Part shown: in pieces, positions 30,218 to 39,882 of the stretch
Position numbering within the stretch: the stretch's first letter is position 1
Layout of the letters: each line of letters opens with the position of its first letter
Assembly: GCF_900088825.1 (NCBI RefSeq)
Contig: NZ_LT592171.1
Location: 646,009 to 710,008 of the forward strand
Source: Thiomonas delicata
GTDB taxonomy: Bacteria; Pseudomonadota; Gammaproteobacteria; Burkholderiales; Burkholderiaceae_C
Reading direction: 5' to 3'
DNA length: 64,000 nt
Position numbers and translations under genes: made by a program
The notes under the pieces: generated by a model
What the model saw: the letters and a program-made list of their open reading frames with translations, nothing else
Told to the model about the DNA's origin: nothing
Databases searched by the model: none

Positions 30218-31212
30218 GCGCGCTCCAGGCTTGCTGTGTCCAGTGCGTCTTCCACGAGCTGCGGACGCATGTGCAGATAGCGCGTGCCGCGCCGCTTGGC
30301 CTCGATGTCGGCATAGATGCTGCCGGCCTGTTCCTCGCTCAGGCCAAGCGCTTGCGCCAGTTCGGCCGCCGGCCTCCGGTGGTTGTGGGCCCACAGCGCC
30401 AAGTCCATCTGCGCATAGGGCAGGGCGAAATAGAACTCGTCCTGCCCCTGCGGCAGGCTGTAGGTGTCGGTGGTGGGCGGAGCCGTGCAGACGGCATCGG
30501 GCAGACCGAGATGACGGGCCAGCGCGTACACCTGGGTTTTGTAGAGGTGGGCGATGGGTTTGATGTCCGCGGAGCCGTCACCGTTTTTGACGAAAAAGCC
30601 CTGGTCATATTCGAGGCGGTTGGGGGTTCCGAGCACGGCATAGTTGAGGCGATCGGCGTGAAAGTATTCCACGGTCTTGCGGATGCGCTGCTTGTAATTC
30701 GTGGCCGCGACGATTTGCAGATATTCGCGCAGCGCAAGCCGGGCACGCCGGGTGTCCCCATCCGGGCTTTGCACGACGAGTTCGAAGAAATGCACCTTGC
30801 CCGCCGCGCCCTCGGCGATGACGATCTTGTTCTTCCAGCCGTCGCCATAGGCCGGAAACAGCACCCGGATGGCGTCGTCGCGCCAGCGGTAGCAGCCGAT
30901 GGCGGCGAGCGCAGGCGCAATGTTCTCAGTCTCGCAGCGGATGCCGAGTTGCGCCGCCACCTGCGCGCCGAGGTCGGCGCTCGCGGCGCTCGAATCCTGC
31001 TCGGGCATGAGCAGGCCCAGCACCTTGCCCGGTCCCAGGGCGCGCACGGCAAGCGCGGCGCAGACCGAGCTGTCCACCCCGCCCGACAGGCCGACCACCA
31101 CGCCGCGCTTGTGCATGCCGGCCAAGCTGGCGCGCAGATGCCGGCCGATGCGCTCGACCTCGGCCGCGCAGTCCGTCTCGAACACCGCGAACGACAGCGG
31201 CGCGCAGGCCAT
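30214..31212 (-). CDS. nadE: NAD synthetase-like ATP-dependent amide ligase
   Basis: 332-residue protein of the NadE synthetase family without a glutaminase domain. The PP-loop is VGLSGGVDSSVCAALA; LNYAVLGTPNRLEYDQGFFVKNGDGSADIKPIAHLYKTQVYAL-like sequence (split here: TPNRLEYDQGFF and GDGSADIKPIAHLYK) matches the ATP and deamido-NAD sites. It lies inside a biosynthetic operon with an ACP and an acyl ligase, 26 bases after the ACP gene. Either it makes NAD or, as its position suggests, it amidates another carboxylate. The gene symbol reflects family membership, not proven function. Confidence 0.72.
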   Translation of the reverse strand: MACAPLSFAVFETDCAAEVERIGRHLRASLAGMHKRGVVVGLSGGVDSSVCAALAVRALGPGKVLGLLMPEQDSSAASADLGAQVAAQLGIRCETENIAPALAAIGCYRWRDDAIRVLFPAYGDGWKNKIVIAEGAAGKVHFFELVVQSPDGDTRRARLALREYLQIVAATNYKQRIRKTVEYFHADRLNYAVLGTPNRLEYDQGFFVKNGDGSADIKPIAHLYKTQVYALARHLGLPDAVCTAPPTTDTYSLPQGQDEFYFALPYAQMDLALWAHNHRRPAAELAQALGLSEEQAGSIYADIEAKRRGTRYLHMRPQLVEDALDTASLERA

Positions 31213-31238
31213 GCCTGGGTCCGGGTGTGCCGGGGGGA

Positions 31239-31496
31239 TCAGGCTGCCACCTTTTGCTTGGTCGCCACGTAGGCCTCGATGGCGTTGAGGCTGTCGAGGT
31301 TTTCGGGAACCATTTCGGCGTCGAGCACCTGAATGCCGAAGGTTTCCTCCAGGAACAGGATGAGTTCGAGGATGCCTGTGGAATCGACGATGTGCAGATC
31401 GAGCAGCGAGTCGGCGTCCGTGAACGGCGCGCCGCCCGAGCCCATGATGAAGTTGTCGTCGATGTAGCGCCGGATCTGATTCTTGATGGTTGACAT
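31239..31496 (-). CDS. Acyl carrier protein
   Basis: 85-residue acidic four-helix carrier. The phosphopantetheine attachment Ser lies in VDSTGILELILFLEE (Ser39), a DST variant of the usual DSL motif. It begins MSTIKNQIRRYIDDNF. It is not the fatty-acid AcpP, whose sequence and context differ. It lies between an AMP-forming ligase (54 bases upstream) and the NadE-like gene, so it probably carries the acyl or aminoacyl group activated by that ligase. Confidence 0.9.
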   Translation of the reverse strand: MSTIKNQIRRYIDDNFIMGSGGAPFTDADSLLDLHIVDSTGILELILFLEETFGIQVLDAEMVPENLDSLNAIEAYVATKQKVAA

Positions 31497-31550
31497 GGAC
31501 CTATTCCCCCGTTTGAGACTTGTGCAGGCCTGCTTTCCGAGGCGGCGGCC

Positions 31551-33089
31551 TCAGCGCAGCCCGGTCTTTTTGATCTTGCCGGTATCCGTTCTGGGCAGCT
31601 CGCCCACGAACTCCACGAGTTTCGGCGCCATGAAGCTCTCCATGCGCGCATGGCAATGCTTGATGACGTCGCGTTCGGTGTAGGCGCGGCCAGGCGCCAG
31701 GACGATGAAGGCCTTGACCGCCTGCCCGAGCAGGGCATCGTCCACGCCGACCACGGCCACCTCGATCACGCCGGGCAGCTCGTGCAGGATGTTCTCGACC
31801 TCGCGCGGGCTGACCTTTTCGCCGCGGCTCTTGATGATGTCGTCCTTGCGCGCCACGAAGTAAAGATAGCCTTCGGCGTCGGTGCGGAAGATGTCGCCCG
31901 AATACAGCACCATTTCGCCGGCGATGGGGCCGGGGCGCAGGCGCTCGGCGGTTTCGCGCGGTTTGTTCCAGTAGCCGCGCATCACATGGCTGCCGCGGAT
32001 GACCAGTTCGCCGCTGCCGCCGTTGGGCAGGCGCTGGCCGGCCTCGTCCACCAGCCACACCTCTTCGTTGGGCATGCCGCGCCCCACGCTGGTGGGACGG
32101 ATGTCGAGCTGATCGGGCGGAAGGTAGGTCACGCGCTTGCATTCGGTGAGGCCGTACATCGAGAACAGCTGCGCCTGCGGGAACAGGCTGCGGATACGGC
32201 GGATATGCGCCTCGGGCAGGGCGGCGGCCGTATTGGTGATCAGGCGCAGCCGGCGGAGGTCGAAGCTCGCGAGGTTGTCCAGCGCCATGAGCAGGGCGAA
32301 CATGGTGGGCACGCCGGGGAAGACCGTGGCGCCTTCGCGCGCCATGGCCTCCAGCACCTTCACCGGGTAGGTGAAGGAGCGCTCCAGCATGACGGTGGCG
32401 CCAAGCTTGAAAGCCATCAGGACCTGGTAGAGGCCGTAGTCGAAGGCCAGGGGCAGGGCGCAGGCGATGACGTCGTCCTCGCGCAGCCCGAGGTACTGAC
32501 TGACCGAGGCCTGGGCCGTGACCATATTGAGGTGGGTGAGCATCACCCCCTTGGGGTGCCCGGTGGACCCCGAGGTGTAGATGATGGCGGCCAGGTCCAG
32601 GTCGATGCAGGCGCTTTCCTCCAGCGGCATGGGGTCGGTTTCGAGCCATGGCGCCGGGTACGGCGTTTCCAGCGCGTACCGATGCTCCAGCGCGGTGTCG
32701 CCCCCCACTATCCAGCAGGTGTGCACGCTCTGGGCTTGCGCCAGCGCCTGGTGCGCCACGGCAGCCAGCGCAGTCTGGGTGATGAGGCCGCTGGCCTGCG
32801 CGTCGTTGAGCATATAGGCCAGCTTGTCGGCCTTGGTCAGGGTGTTGACGGGCATGAACACCGCGCCGACCTGCAGCACGGCGAAGATGGACGCGACCAT
32901 CTCCTCGGAGTTGTCGAGGAACAGCGCGACGCGGTCGCCGCGGCGCACCCCGCGTTGCCGCAGGGCCTGGGCCAGCGCGCCGGCCTGGCGGGCAAGGTCG
33001 GCGTAGGTCGTGCGCCGACCTTCGCGCACCAGGGCCGTCTTGGTCGGCAAGCGATTCGCGGACGAGGTGAAGAAGTCGTGAAGCAGCAC
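31551..33089 (-). CDS. AMP-forming acyl/amino-acid ligase loading the carrier protein
   Basis: About 512 residues of the ANL adenylating superfamily. Core motifs are AIIYTSGSTGHPKGVMLTH (P-loop), MYGLTECKRVTYL, YSGDIFRTDAEGYLYFVARKDD and the catalytic Lys in PRTDTGKIKKTGLR at the very C-terminus. It resembles the acyl-CoA ligases found in exosortase A gene clusters. It would adenylate a carboxylate and pass it to the adjacent ACP. Start is uncertain: GTG 33089 gives MLLHDFF, 38 bases after the asnB stop, without a clear ribosome site; longer frames run into asnB. Confidence 0.82.
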   Translation of the reverse strand: MLLHDFFTSSANRLPTKTALVREGRRTTYADLARQAGALAQALRQRGVRRGDRVALFLDNSEEMVASIFAVLQVGAVFMPVNTLTKADKLAYMLNDAQASGLITQTALAAVAHQALAQAQSVHTCWIVGGDTALEHRYALETPYPAPWLETDPMPLEESACIDLDLAAIIYTSGSTGHPKGVMLTHLNMVTAQASVSQYLGLREDDVIACALPLAFDYGLYQVLMAFKLGATVMLERSFTYPVKVLEAMAREGATVFPGVPTMFALLMALDNLASFDLRRLRLITNTAAALPEAHIRRIRSLFPQAQLFSMYGLTECKRVTYLPPDQLDIRPTSVGRGMPNEEVWLVDEAGQRLPNGGSGELVIRGSHVMRGYWNKPRETAERLRPGPIAGEMVLYSGDIFRTDAEGYLYFVARKDDIIKSRGEKVSPREVENILHELPGVIEVAVVGVDDALLGQAVKAFIVLAPGRAYTERDVIKHCHARMESFMAPKLVEFVGELPRTDTGKIKKTGLR

Positions 33090-33126
33090 GGCAGTTGACA
33101 GGCGGATTTCAGATCGTGTTTCAAGC

Positions 33127-35085
33127 TTACGGTCCGGCCAGTATGGCGTCTTCCCGTGCTTGCGGGGTTGCCGCCGCGATGAACTGCGCATGCAGCAGCA
33201 TGGTGGAGAGAATGCCGACGAAGGCCATGTTGTCACCGAACCCGATGGCCCGGCCGGCCCGGCACTTGTCCACCAGCTTGGTGACCGCAGCCGGGTCGAA
33301 GTAGCCGGCATCGGCAATCGATGACGGGCTCAGCAATGCCGCGGCGTCGTCGACCGGCCTGCCTCGTTCGAAAAAGCTCTGGCTGTCGGGTGCGCGGTAA
33401 GGCTGTTTGGTCCGGACGCGGATGGATTCGGGCAGCAGCCCGGCCATGGCGCGCTTGAGCAGCCATTTTTCGGTCAGGCCCATGAGCTTGTAGCGCGGCG
33501 GCAGTCGGTTGGCGAAAGCGATGAGGCGGTGGTCCAGGAACGGGAAGCGACCCTCGACGGAATGCGCCATCGCCATGCGATCGCCCTGGGAGCACAGCAG
33601 ATAGCCCGACATCAGGGTGCGGGCCTCGATGTATTGGTCCTGGCACAGCGGAGCCCAGCGCGCAAACTCGGGCGGCAGCTGCGCGGCGAGGGGCTGCAGG
33701 GCGCCCCAGCCCGCCAGGCGCTCGCGTACCTGGGGCGAGAAAAACTGCCATGTGCGCCGGGTCGTGGTCCAGCGCGGCAGATGGCCGAAGCCGGGTTCGC
33801 CGAGGTGCTGCGCGCCGTCGGCGAAGAAACGCTGGGCGAGGGCGCGGCTGGCCGCGGGGGAGTGCTTGAGGTAGGGGTAAAGGCGGTCGAGCAGGGCGCC
33901 GCGCCAGGCCGAGCGCGGCTGGCGCGCCATGAAGCGCCGCACGCGCGCCTCCTTGAACAGGTCGTAGCCGCCGAACACTTCGTCGGCTCCCTCGCCGGTG
34001 AGCACCACCTTGTAGCCGGCATCGCGGACATGGCCTGACAGCAGCATCAGCGGAGCCAGCGCGGTGCGCAGGATGGGTGTCTCGGCATGCCAGATGGCGC
34101 GGGCGAAAGCCGCGGCGATGTCGCCCTGCTTGCAGCGCAGCGAGGTGTGCTCGCAGCCGAGGTGGTCGACCAGCACCTTCTGCTCGGCGCTTTCGTCGAA
34201 CTCGGGGTCGTCGAAGGTGAGCGAAAACGTGCGCAGCGGCGTGTCGGTGTAGCGCCGGATCAGCGTGGCGACGATGGACGAATCGAGCCCGCCGCTCAGA
34301 TAGGCCCCCACCGGCACGTCGGCGCGCAGTTGCAGGCGCACGCAATCAATCAGCAGTTCGCGCAGCGCTTCGGCGGCCTCGTCCGCGCTGGCGTAGGGTT
34401 CGCCGGGCTCGGTCGGGAAACTCCAGTCCCAGTAGCGCCAGGTGCGCTCGCCTGCGGCGTCGACCGCCATGCATTCCCCCGGCCCCAGGCTTTGAATGCC
34501 TTCGAACACGGCATGCGGCGACAGCGGCGCCCAATAGGTGAAAAGCTCGCCCAGCGCCTGCACGTCCAGGCGTCGCGGCACGTCGGGCAGCGCGAACAGC
34601 GCCTTCACCTCGGAGGCGAACGCCAGTCGTCCGCCGACGCGCGTGTGGAACAGCGGCCGGATGCCGACGCGGTCGCGGGCCAGCAGCAGGCGCTGGCGTC
34701 GTGCGTCCCACAGCGCGATGGCGAACTGGCCGTTGAGGTGCTGCACGAAGTCGTCGCCGTGCTGCTCGTACAGATGCACGATGACCTCGGTGTCCGAGCG
34801 CGTGGCGAAGCGATGGCCCTGAGCCTGGAGTTCGCGACGCAATTCCACATGGTTGAAGATCTCGCCGTTGAACGTGACCCAGATATCGCCGTTTTCGTTG
34901 CACAGCGGCTGGGCTCCGCCTTCCAGGTCGATGATGCTCAGCCGTGCGTGTCCAAGAACGACGGGGCCGTCGCGGTGAAAGCCGCGGCCGTCGGGGCCGC
35001 GATGGCGCAAGCGGCCGATCATGGCCTGCACCTCGGCCAACGCGGGCGGGTGTCGAAAGCTCAGGATTCCCGCGATGCCGCACAT
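33127..35085 (-). CDS. Asparagine synthase-type amidotransferase (ACP cluster)
   Basis: 652-residue class II glutamine amidotransferase. Cys2 nucleophile in MCGIAGIL, then HRGPDG, NGEIFNH, SDTEV and the synthetase PP-loop SGGLDSSIVA and TGEGADEVFGGYDLFKE. It is of the amidotransferase type found in exopolysaccharide and exosortase A clusters. It is the first gene of a six-gene minus-strand set and probably amidates a pathway intermediate with ammonia from glutamine. It shares the fold and motifs with the asnB at 5239-7056 but has a different sequence, so it is a paralogue and not a recent copy. Confidence 0.85.
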   Translation of the reverse strand: MCGIAGILSFRHPPALAEVQAMIGRLRHRGPDGRGFHRDGPVVLGHARLSIIDLEGGAQPLCNENGDIWVTFNGEIFNHVELRRELQAQGHRFATRSDTEVIVHLYEQHGDDFVQHLNGQFAIALWDARRQRLLLARDRVGIRPLFHTRVGGRLAFASEVKALFALPDVPRRLDVQALGELFTYWAPLSPHAVFEGIQSLGPGECMAVDAAGERTWRYWDWSFPTEPGEPYASADEAAEALRELLIDCVRLQLRADVPVGAYLSGGLDSSIVATLIRRYTDTPLRTFSLTFDDPEFDESAEQKVLVDHLGCEHTSLRCKQGDIAAAFARAIWHAETPILRTALAPLMLLSGHVRDAGYKVVLTGEGADEVFGGYDLFKEARVRRFMARQPRSAWRGALLDRLYPYLKHSPAASRALAQRFFADGAQHLGEPGFGHLPRWTTTRRTWQFFSPQVRERLAGWGALQPLAAQLPPEFARWAPLCQDQYIEARTLMSGYLLCSQGDRMAMAHSVEGRFPFLDHRLIAFANRLPPRYKLMGLTEKWLLKRAMAGLLPESIRVRTKQPYRAPDSQSFFERGRPVDDAAALLSPSSIADAGYFDPAAVTKLVDKCRAGRAIGFGDNMAFVGILSTMLLHAQFIAAATPQAREDAILAGP

Positions 35086-35283
35086 GCGCGCTCAGACCTT
35101 TCACGTGGAGTTGGACAGCCCCATGCTAGAGGCCGGCCGGATGGGCCGCATCCCCTGTTCGCGGACGCAGGGCAAAGTCTGGCAGCCGGGTTTACCTTTG
35201 CTTACGCGCCGAAGGCCTTGTCGCGCGGTTCGGCGGCCTCACAATCGTGCAATCCTCCCAGTTCTCATGCACGACACCACACC

Positions 35284-35730
35284 ATGGACATTCAAACGAT
35301 CGACCAGCTCTACCAGCAGTTGCAGTCACAGGATCAGACCATCGCCCAGGAACTGCAGACGCTTGCCGGCAAGCTGCAGGCGGCTTCGCAGGGCGGCAAC
35401 ACCGATGCGCGCGAATGGTTGCTCGACCTGCGCGAGGTGGCGCTTGCGGTGCAGGCGCAACAGCAGCAGATGAACCAGCTGCTGCAGGCCATCCACGCCA
35501 TGTGGCAGAACGAACAGAACCAGTTGAGTTCGTCGCAGTCCATGCCCGTGGCGGCCCAGCCGGGCTATATGCCGCAGGGCATGGGGCAGGCGCCGGCCTA
35601 TGGAAGGGCGGCAGGCGGGGGCGGGCTGATGGGCGCGCTGGGGGGGTTCCTCAACTCAGGCTTCGGTCAGGCGATGGAAATGGGGGCCGGCATCGGTCTG
35701 GGCGAGGACTTGATCAACAAGATTTTCTGA
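35284..35730 (+). CDS. Small Gln-rich coiled-coil protein with glycine-rich tail, unknown function
   Basis: 148 residues. Residues 1-80 are Gln-rich and helical (DQLYQQLQSQDQTIAQ, QAQQQQMNQLLQAI). A Met/Pro/Gln-rich linker follows, then a glycine-rich hydrophobic end (GGGGLMGALGGFLNSGFGQAMEMGAGIGLGEDLINKIF split at positions 112-148). No signal peptide is seen. It resembles small hypothetical proteins with a membrane- or self-associating tail, but I do not recognise the family. It is divergent from the amidotransferase cluster and convergent with moeA. Confidence 0.65.
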   Translation: MDIQTIDQLYQQLQSQDQTIAQELQTLAGKLQAASQGGNTDAREWLLDLREVALAVQAQQQQMNQLLQAIHAMWQNEQNQLSSSQSMPVAAQPGYMPQGMGQAPAYGRAAGGGGLMGALGGFLNSGFGQAMEMGAGIGLGEDLINKIF

Positions 35731-35789
35731 ACGGTCGCCCCCGGCCGGGTTGGGAGCGCCGCCAGGAGGCAAACGTGCGGCCTGCGGCG

Positions 35790-37094
35790 CTACACCAAGC
35801 CTTCGAACGGCAAGAAATCCACCAACTCGCCGGCCTGCACGCTGCCCTGTTCGTGGTGCAGCACGATGAAGCCGTCGGCCCGGCTCATGGAGCGCAGGAT
35901 GCCGGAGCCCTGGTCGCCGGTGGTGCGCGTGGCCAGGCGCCCGTCGGGCAGACGTTCGAGCACGGCGCGCTGGTATTCGGTGCGCCCGGGACGCTTGCGC
36001 AACGTGGTCTGCGCGACCACGCTCAGCAGCGGCAGGGGCTGCATCTGCGCCCCCATCATGTGCAAGAGGGCCTCGCGCACGAAGTGGTAGAAGGTCACCA
36101 TCACGGCCACCGGGTTGCCGGGCAGGCCGAACAGCATGGCGCCGTGGCCCGCGCTTTCGATGCGGCCGAAGGCCATGGGCCGGCCTGGGCGCATGGCGAT
36201 GCGCCAGAACACCACGTCGCCCAGCGAGGCCATGACCGCACGCATATGGTCGGCTTCGCCCACGCTGACGCCGCCAGAGGTGATGACGGCGTCGGCGTTT
36301 TCGCAGGCCTGGCGCAGCGCCGTTTCGAGGGCGGCGGGGTCGTCGCGCACCACGCCCAGGTCGAGCACTTCGCAGCCCAGGCGGGTGAGCATGGCCCAGA
36401 GGGTGTAGCGGTTGCTGTCGTAGACGCAGCCTTCGTCCAGCGCCTCGCCTATGGAGCGCAGCTCGTCGCCGCTGGAGAGAAAGGCCACGCGCAGCCGGCG
36501 CCACACCATGACCTCGGCCTGTCCGAGCGAGGCGATGAGCCCGATGTCGGCCGGGCGCAGCAGTTTGCCGGCGCGCAGCGCTGGCTCACCTGCGCGCAGG
36601 TCTTCGCCGCGCTTGCGGCGGTTGTCGCCGAGTTTGAGCACGCCGGCGGGGATGCGTACCTGGTCGCCCTCGATCCGGCAGAACTCCTGCGGCACCACGG
36701 TGTCGCAGCCGGCCGGCATGACCGCGCCGGTCATGATGCGCACGCAGCATCCGGGAGGCACGTCGCCGCGGAACTCGTGTCCCGCCAGGCCGGTGCCGAT
36801 CCTACGCAGCGCGGCCGAGCCATCGGCTGCGAGGTCGGCTCCGCGCAGGGCGTAGCCGTCCATGCCGGCGTTGTCGTGCGCCGGCACGTCCTGCGGGGCG
36901 ATCACGTCCTCGGCCAGCACCCGCCCGAGCGCGGCGCGCAGGTCCACGCGCTCCGCGACCCGAAGAGGTTGCACGAAGCGGCGGATGACTTCCTGCACCC
37001 GGCTCACGGGCAGGGCATTGGGGTCGTAGCCGGCGACGCAACTGACGATCTGGGCCAGATCGGGGGCGAGTTCGGAAGTCGTGGGCGTGTTCAT
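35790..37094 (-). CDS. moeA: Molybdopterin molybdotransferase
   Basis: 434-residue MoeA that inserts molybdate into adenylylated molybdopterin. Motifs are PAHDNAGMDGYAL near residue 75, GxxVRIMTGAVMPAGCDTVVPQE, FLSSGDEL, YDSNRYTLWAML, TSGGVSVGEADHM and LPGNPVAVMVTF. It forms an operon with mobA and moaA on the minus strand. The ATG overlaps the mobA stop as ATGA. Confidence 0.95.
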   Translation of the reverse strand: MNTPTTSELAPDLAQIVSCVAGYDPNALPVSRVQEVIRRFVQPLRVAERVDLRAALGRVLAEDVIAPQDVPAHDNAGMDGYALRGADLAADGSAALRRIGTGLAGHEFRGDVPPGCCVRIMTGAVMPAGCDTVVPQEFCRIEGDQVRIPAGVLKLGDNRRKRGEDLRAGEPALRAGKLLRPADIGLIASLGQAEVMVWRRLRVAFLSSGDELRSIGEALDEGCVYDSNRYTLWAMLTRLGCEVLDLGVVRDDPAALETALRQACENADAVITSGGVSVGEADHMRAVMASLGDVVFWRIAMRPGRPMAFGRIESAGHGAMLFGLPGNPVAVMVTFYHFVREALLHMMGAQMQPLPLLSVVAQTTLRKRPGRTEYQRAVLERLPDGRLATRTTGDQGSGILRSMSRADGFIVLHHEQGSVQAGELVDFLPFEGLV

Positions 37095-37714
37095 GATCGG
37101 GTCTTCGCGGGGTGCGCCCCGGAGCCTTCCAGGGCCTGCAACTCGGGCAGGGAGTTGACGTTCTCGAAATCCCGGGGTTCGTCGAAATCGACGCTGACTG
37201 TGTGCAGGGTGCCGGTCCAGGCGTCGATCTTGCTGCCGCCCGCGGCGAGGAAGGCTTTCAGGCTTTCGAGCAGGTCGGCGCGCAGCAGACAGAACACGGG
37301 TTGGGTGCGCCCGCCCACGCGCGCCATCGCCGCTTGCGCCGACGCCGATCGCAGCCCCGCGGCGAGGCGCTGGGCGAGGTCGGCCGGAAACAGCGGGCAG
37401 TCGCACGGCACGGTGAGCAGATAGGGCGTGCGGCAATGGTCCAGCCCGGCGGCGAATCCGGCCAGAGGGCCGGCATAGACCTGCGGTTCGGCGTCGGGCC
37501 AGACCGGCACACCGAAGGCTTGGTAGGCGGGGATGTTGCGGTTGGCGTTGATCATCACGCCGCCGACTTGGGGCTGCAGACGCTGCAGTGCGTGCATTGC
37601 CAGCGGCTGGCCGCGAAACGGCTGCAGGCCCTTGTCGACGCCGCCCATGCGCGAGCCGCGGCCGCCGGCCAGGATCAAGCCGGTGATGGCGCTGCGCGGC
37701 ATGGTTTCGGGCAT
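37091..37714 (-). CDS. mobA: Molybdenum cofactor guanylyltransferase
   Basis: 207-residue nucleotidyltransferase that joins GMP to Mo-molybdopterin, giving the MGD cofactor used by DMSO reductase family enzymes. The N-terminal loop ITGLILAGGRGSRMGGVDKGL is the GTP site, with VPCDCPLFP and the C-terminal FxNVNSLPELQAL (DFENVN). ATG 37714 is preferred, with ATG 37699 and ATG 37756 as alternatives; none has a good ribosome site. It overlaps moeA by 4 bases. Confidence 0.9.
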   Translation of the reverse strand: MPETMPRSAITGLILAGGRGSRMGGVDKGLQPFRGQPLAMHALQRLQPQVGGVMINANRNIPAYQAFGVPVWPDAEPQVYAGPLAGFAAGLDHCRTPYLLTVPCDCPLFPADLAQRLAAGLRSASAQAAMARVGGRTQPVFCLLRADLLESLKAFLAAGGSKIDAWTGTLHTVSVDFDEPRDFENVNSLPELQALEGSGAHPAKTRS

Positions 37715-37778
37715 GGGGAGGAATTCGGTGGCAAGGGGTTGGCGGCGTGAGGGCATGCGGGCGCCGGGGCGCGCGACC

Positions 37779-38918
37779 TTAGCCGCCGATGTAGGACATC
37801 TCCACCTTGCGCTCGGCGCGCAGGGCCGCGGCGGCCTCGGTGCCACGCAACTCGGAGTAACGGTCGTCGCGCCGGCTCCAGACCTGTGCCAGGGCCGCGC
37901 GCAGGTCGGCGTCGTCCACGACGGGCTTCAAGCCCGCTTGCGGGTCGCCGCGCAACAGGGCGCGCAGGTCGTGGCCGTGGGTGGCGAACAGGCAGAGATA
38001 GAGCTTGCCTTCCATCGACAGCCTGGCGCGGTTGCAGTCGCGGCAGAAGGCGCGGGTGACGCTGGAGATGGCGCCGATCTCGAGGCTGCCGTCGTCGAGC
38101 AGCCAGCGCTCGGCGGTTTCGCCGGGCGCCGTCGGGTCCAGCGGATGCAGGGGGTGGCTGGCCGCGATGCGCTGGATGAGTTCGGCCGACGGCACGACCT
38201 GGTCCATGCGCCAGCCGTTGGTGTTGCCCACGTCCATGAATTCGATGAAGCGCAGCACGACGCCGCTGCCGCGGAAGTGCTCGATCATGGGCAGCAGCTG
38301 GTCGTCGTTGACGCCGCGCTGCACCACCATGTTCACCTTCACCGGGGCGAGGCCGGCGGCCTGCGCCTCGGCAATGCCGTCCAGCACCGTGCGCACCGGA
38401 AAATCCACGTCGTTCATGCGCCGGAACACGCGGTCGTCCAGGGCGTCCAGGCTGACGGTGATGCGGTTCAGCCCGGCGGCCTTCAGCGCCCTGGCCTTGC
38501 GCGCCAGGATGGAGGCATTGGTGGTCATGGTCAGCTCCACCGGGTCGCCCTCGGGGGTGCGGATCGCGGCCAGCATGGCGACGAGATCCTCCACCCCCTT
38601 GCGCAGCAGCGGCTCGCCGCCCGTGATGCGCAGCTTGCGCACGCCCAGTTGCACGAACACGCGCGCCAGGCGGTCGATTTCCTCGAAGCGCAGCAGATCG
38701 GCGTGCCGCAGGAATTCGTAGTGCGCATCGAACACGTCCTTCGGCATGCAGTAGGTGCAGCGGAAATTGCAGCGGTCGGTGATCGAAATGCGCAGGTCGT
38801 GCAGCGGCCGGCCTAGACGGTCGGCCAGCAAGCCGGCTGGGGCTGGGCCCTGCTGCGGAATCTCCGGAACGCTGGACGCGTAGCGGTGGTCGACGATGGG
38901 TATGGTGCGCTCGGACAT
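37779..38918 (-). CDS. moaA: GTP 3',8-cyclase (radical SAM)
   Basis: 379-residue radical SAM enzyme that starts molybdopterin synthesis by cyclising GTP. The N-terminal cluster motif is [15 protein letters not shown] (C-x3-C-x2-C). The second cluster sits in [21 protein letters not shown], and the C-terminus ends in the required GG (YIGG). It is the first gene of moaA-mobA-moeA. Confidence 0.96.
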   Translation of the reverse strand: MSERTIPIVDHRYASSVPEIPQQGPAPAGLLADRLGRPLHDLRISITDRCNFRCTYCMPKDVFDAHYEFLRHADLLRFEEIDRLARVFVQLGVRKLRITGGEPLLRKGVEDLVAMLAAIRTPEGDPVELTMTTNASILARKARALKAAGLNRITVSLDALDDRVFRRMNDVDFPVRTVLDGIAEAQAAGLAPVKVNMVVQRGVNDDQLLPMIEHFRGSGVVLRFIEFMDVGNTNGWRMDQVVPSAELIQRIAASHPLHPLDPTAPGETAERWLLDDGSLEIGAISSVTRAFCRDCNRARLSMEGKLYLCLFATHGHDLRALLRGDPQAGLKPVVDDADLRAALAQVWSRRDDRYSELRGTEAAAALRAERKVEMSYIGG

Positions 38919-39099
38919 GGTGCCATTATCGGCAAAGCGCGCCGCCGTGTCGGGCGTGTGATCAATGCGGTCGCAGTCGGCCGCGTCTTCCCGCGTGTGT
39001 CGGCGCGTTGTTGCGCCGCGGCATCGCTCGTACTATCTGCGGCATGCCGCCGCCGGGCCCTGTCGCCCGACTGTGCCGATAACCCTAGAGACGAGAGAC

Positions 39100-39882
39100 A
39101 TGGCTTACACAATTGATTTGGCCGGCCGCGTGGCCCTGGTGACGGGTGCGTCCAGCGGCCTGGGTTGGCAATTCGCACGCGTGCTGGCGCAGGCTGGAGC
39201 CGGCGTGGTCCTGACGGGGCGCCGCATCGAGCGGCTGAAGGAATTGCGTGCCCTCATCGAAGCCGAGGGGGGCGACGCGCACGTCGTGCGGCTCGACGTC
39301 ACCGACAACGCCAGCATCGGCAGCGCGGTGGCGCACGCCGAGACCGAGATGGGCAATATCGACATCCTGGTGAACAACGCGGGCATGTCGGTGGCGCGCA
39401 AGCTCACCGACATCACGCCCGACGACTACGACGCCATATTCGAGACCAACACGCGCGGCGCCTTCTTCGTCGCCCAGGAAGTGGCCAAGCGCATGATCGC
39501 GCGCTCGCAGGGTGCGGCGCCGGGCACCTGGGCCGGCGGGCGCATCATCAACATCGCTTCCATGGCGGGCTTGCGCGTGCTGCCGCAGATCGGCGTGTAT
39601 GCGATGAGCAAGGCCGCCGTGGTGCACATGACGCGGGCGATGGCGCTGGAATGGGGACGCTACGGCATCAACACCAACGCCATCTGCCCCGGTTACATCG
39701 ACACCGAGATCAACCATGGCCACTGGGGCACCGAAGCGGGCCAGAAGCTGGTGCAGATGCTGCCGCGCAAGCGCGTGGGCAAACCCGAAGACCTGGACGC
39801 CGTGCTGCTGATGCTGGCCAGCGGCCAGAGCCATTTCGTCAACGGCGCGGTGATCGCCGCCGACGACGGCTTCGGCGTGTAA
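39100..39882 (+). CDS. Short-chain dehydrogenase/reductase
   Basis: 260-residue classical SDR. The nucleotide site is VTGASSGLG, the stabilising motif is NNAG, and the catalytic set is Ser in INIASMAG with YAMSK, followed by NAICPGYIDTEIN. An Arg after the first beta-strands (TGRRIERL) favours NADPH. It is followed closely by a thioesterase and an acetoacetyl-CoA synthetase, so an oxidation or reduction of a short acyl-CoA is likely. The exact substrate is unknown. The ATG at 39100 has a GAGAC-type purine stretch upstream. Confidence 0.85.
   Translation: MAYTIDLAGRVALVTGASSGLGWQFARVLAQAGAGVVLTGRRIERLKELRALIEAEGGDAHVVRLDVTDNASIGSAVAHAETEMGNIDILVNNAGMSVARKLTDITPDDYDAIFETNTRGAFFVAQEVAKRMIARSQGAAPGTWAGGRIINIASMAGLRVLPQIGVYAMSKAAVVHMTRAMALEWGRYGINTNAICPGYIDTEINHGHWGTEAGQKLVQMLPRKRVGKPEDLDAVLLMLASGQSHFVNGAVIAADDGFGV

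Noticed and set aside
28162-35085. Assignment as an exosortase A/PEP-CTERM locus
   Set aside because: Only the ligase and amidotransferase resemble that system; there is no exosortase, PEP-CTERM protein or glycosyltransferase here.
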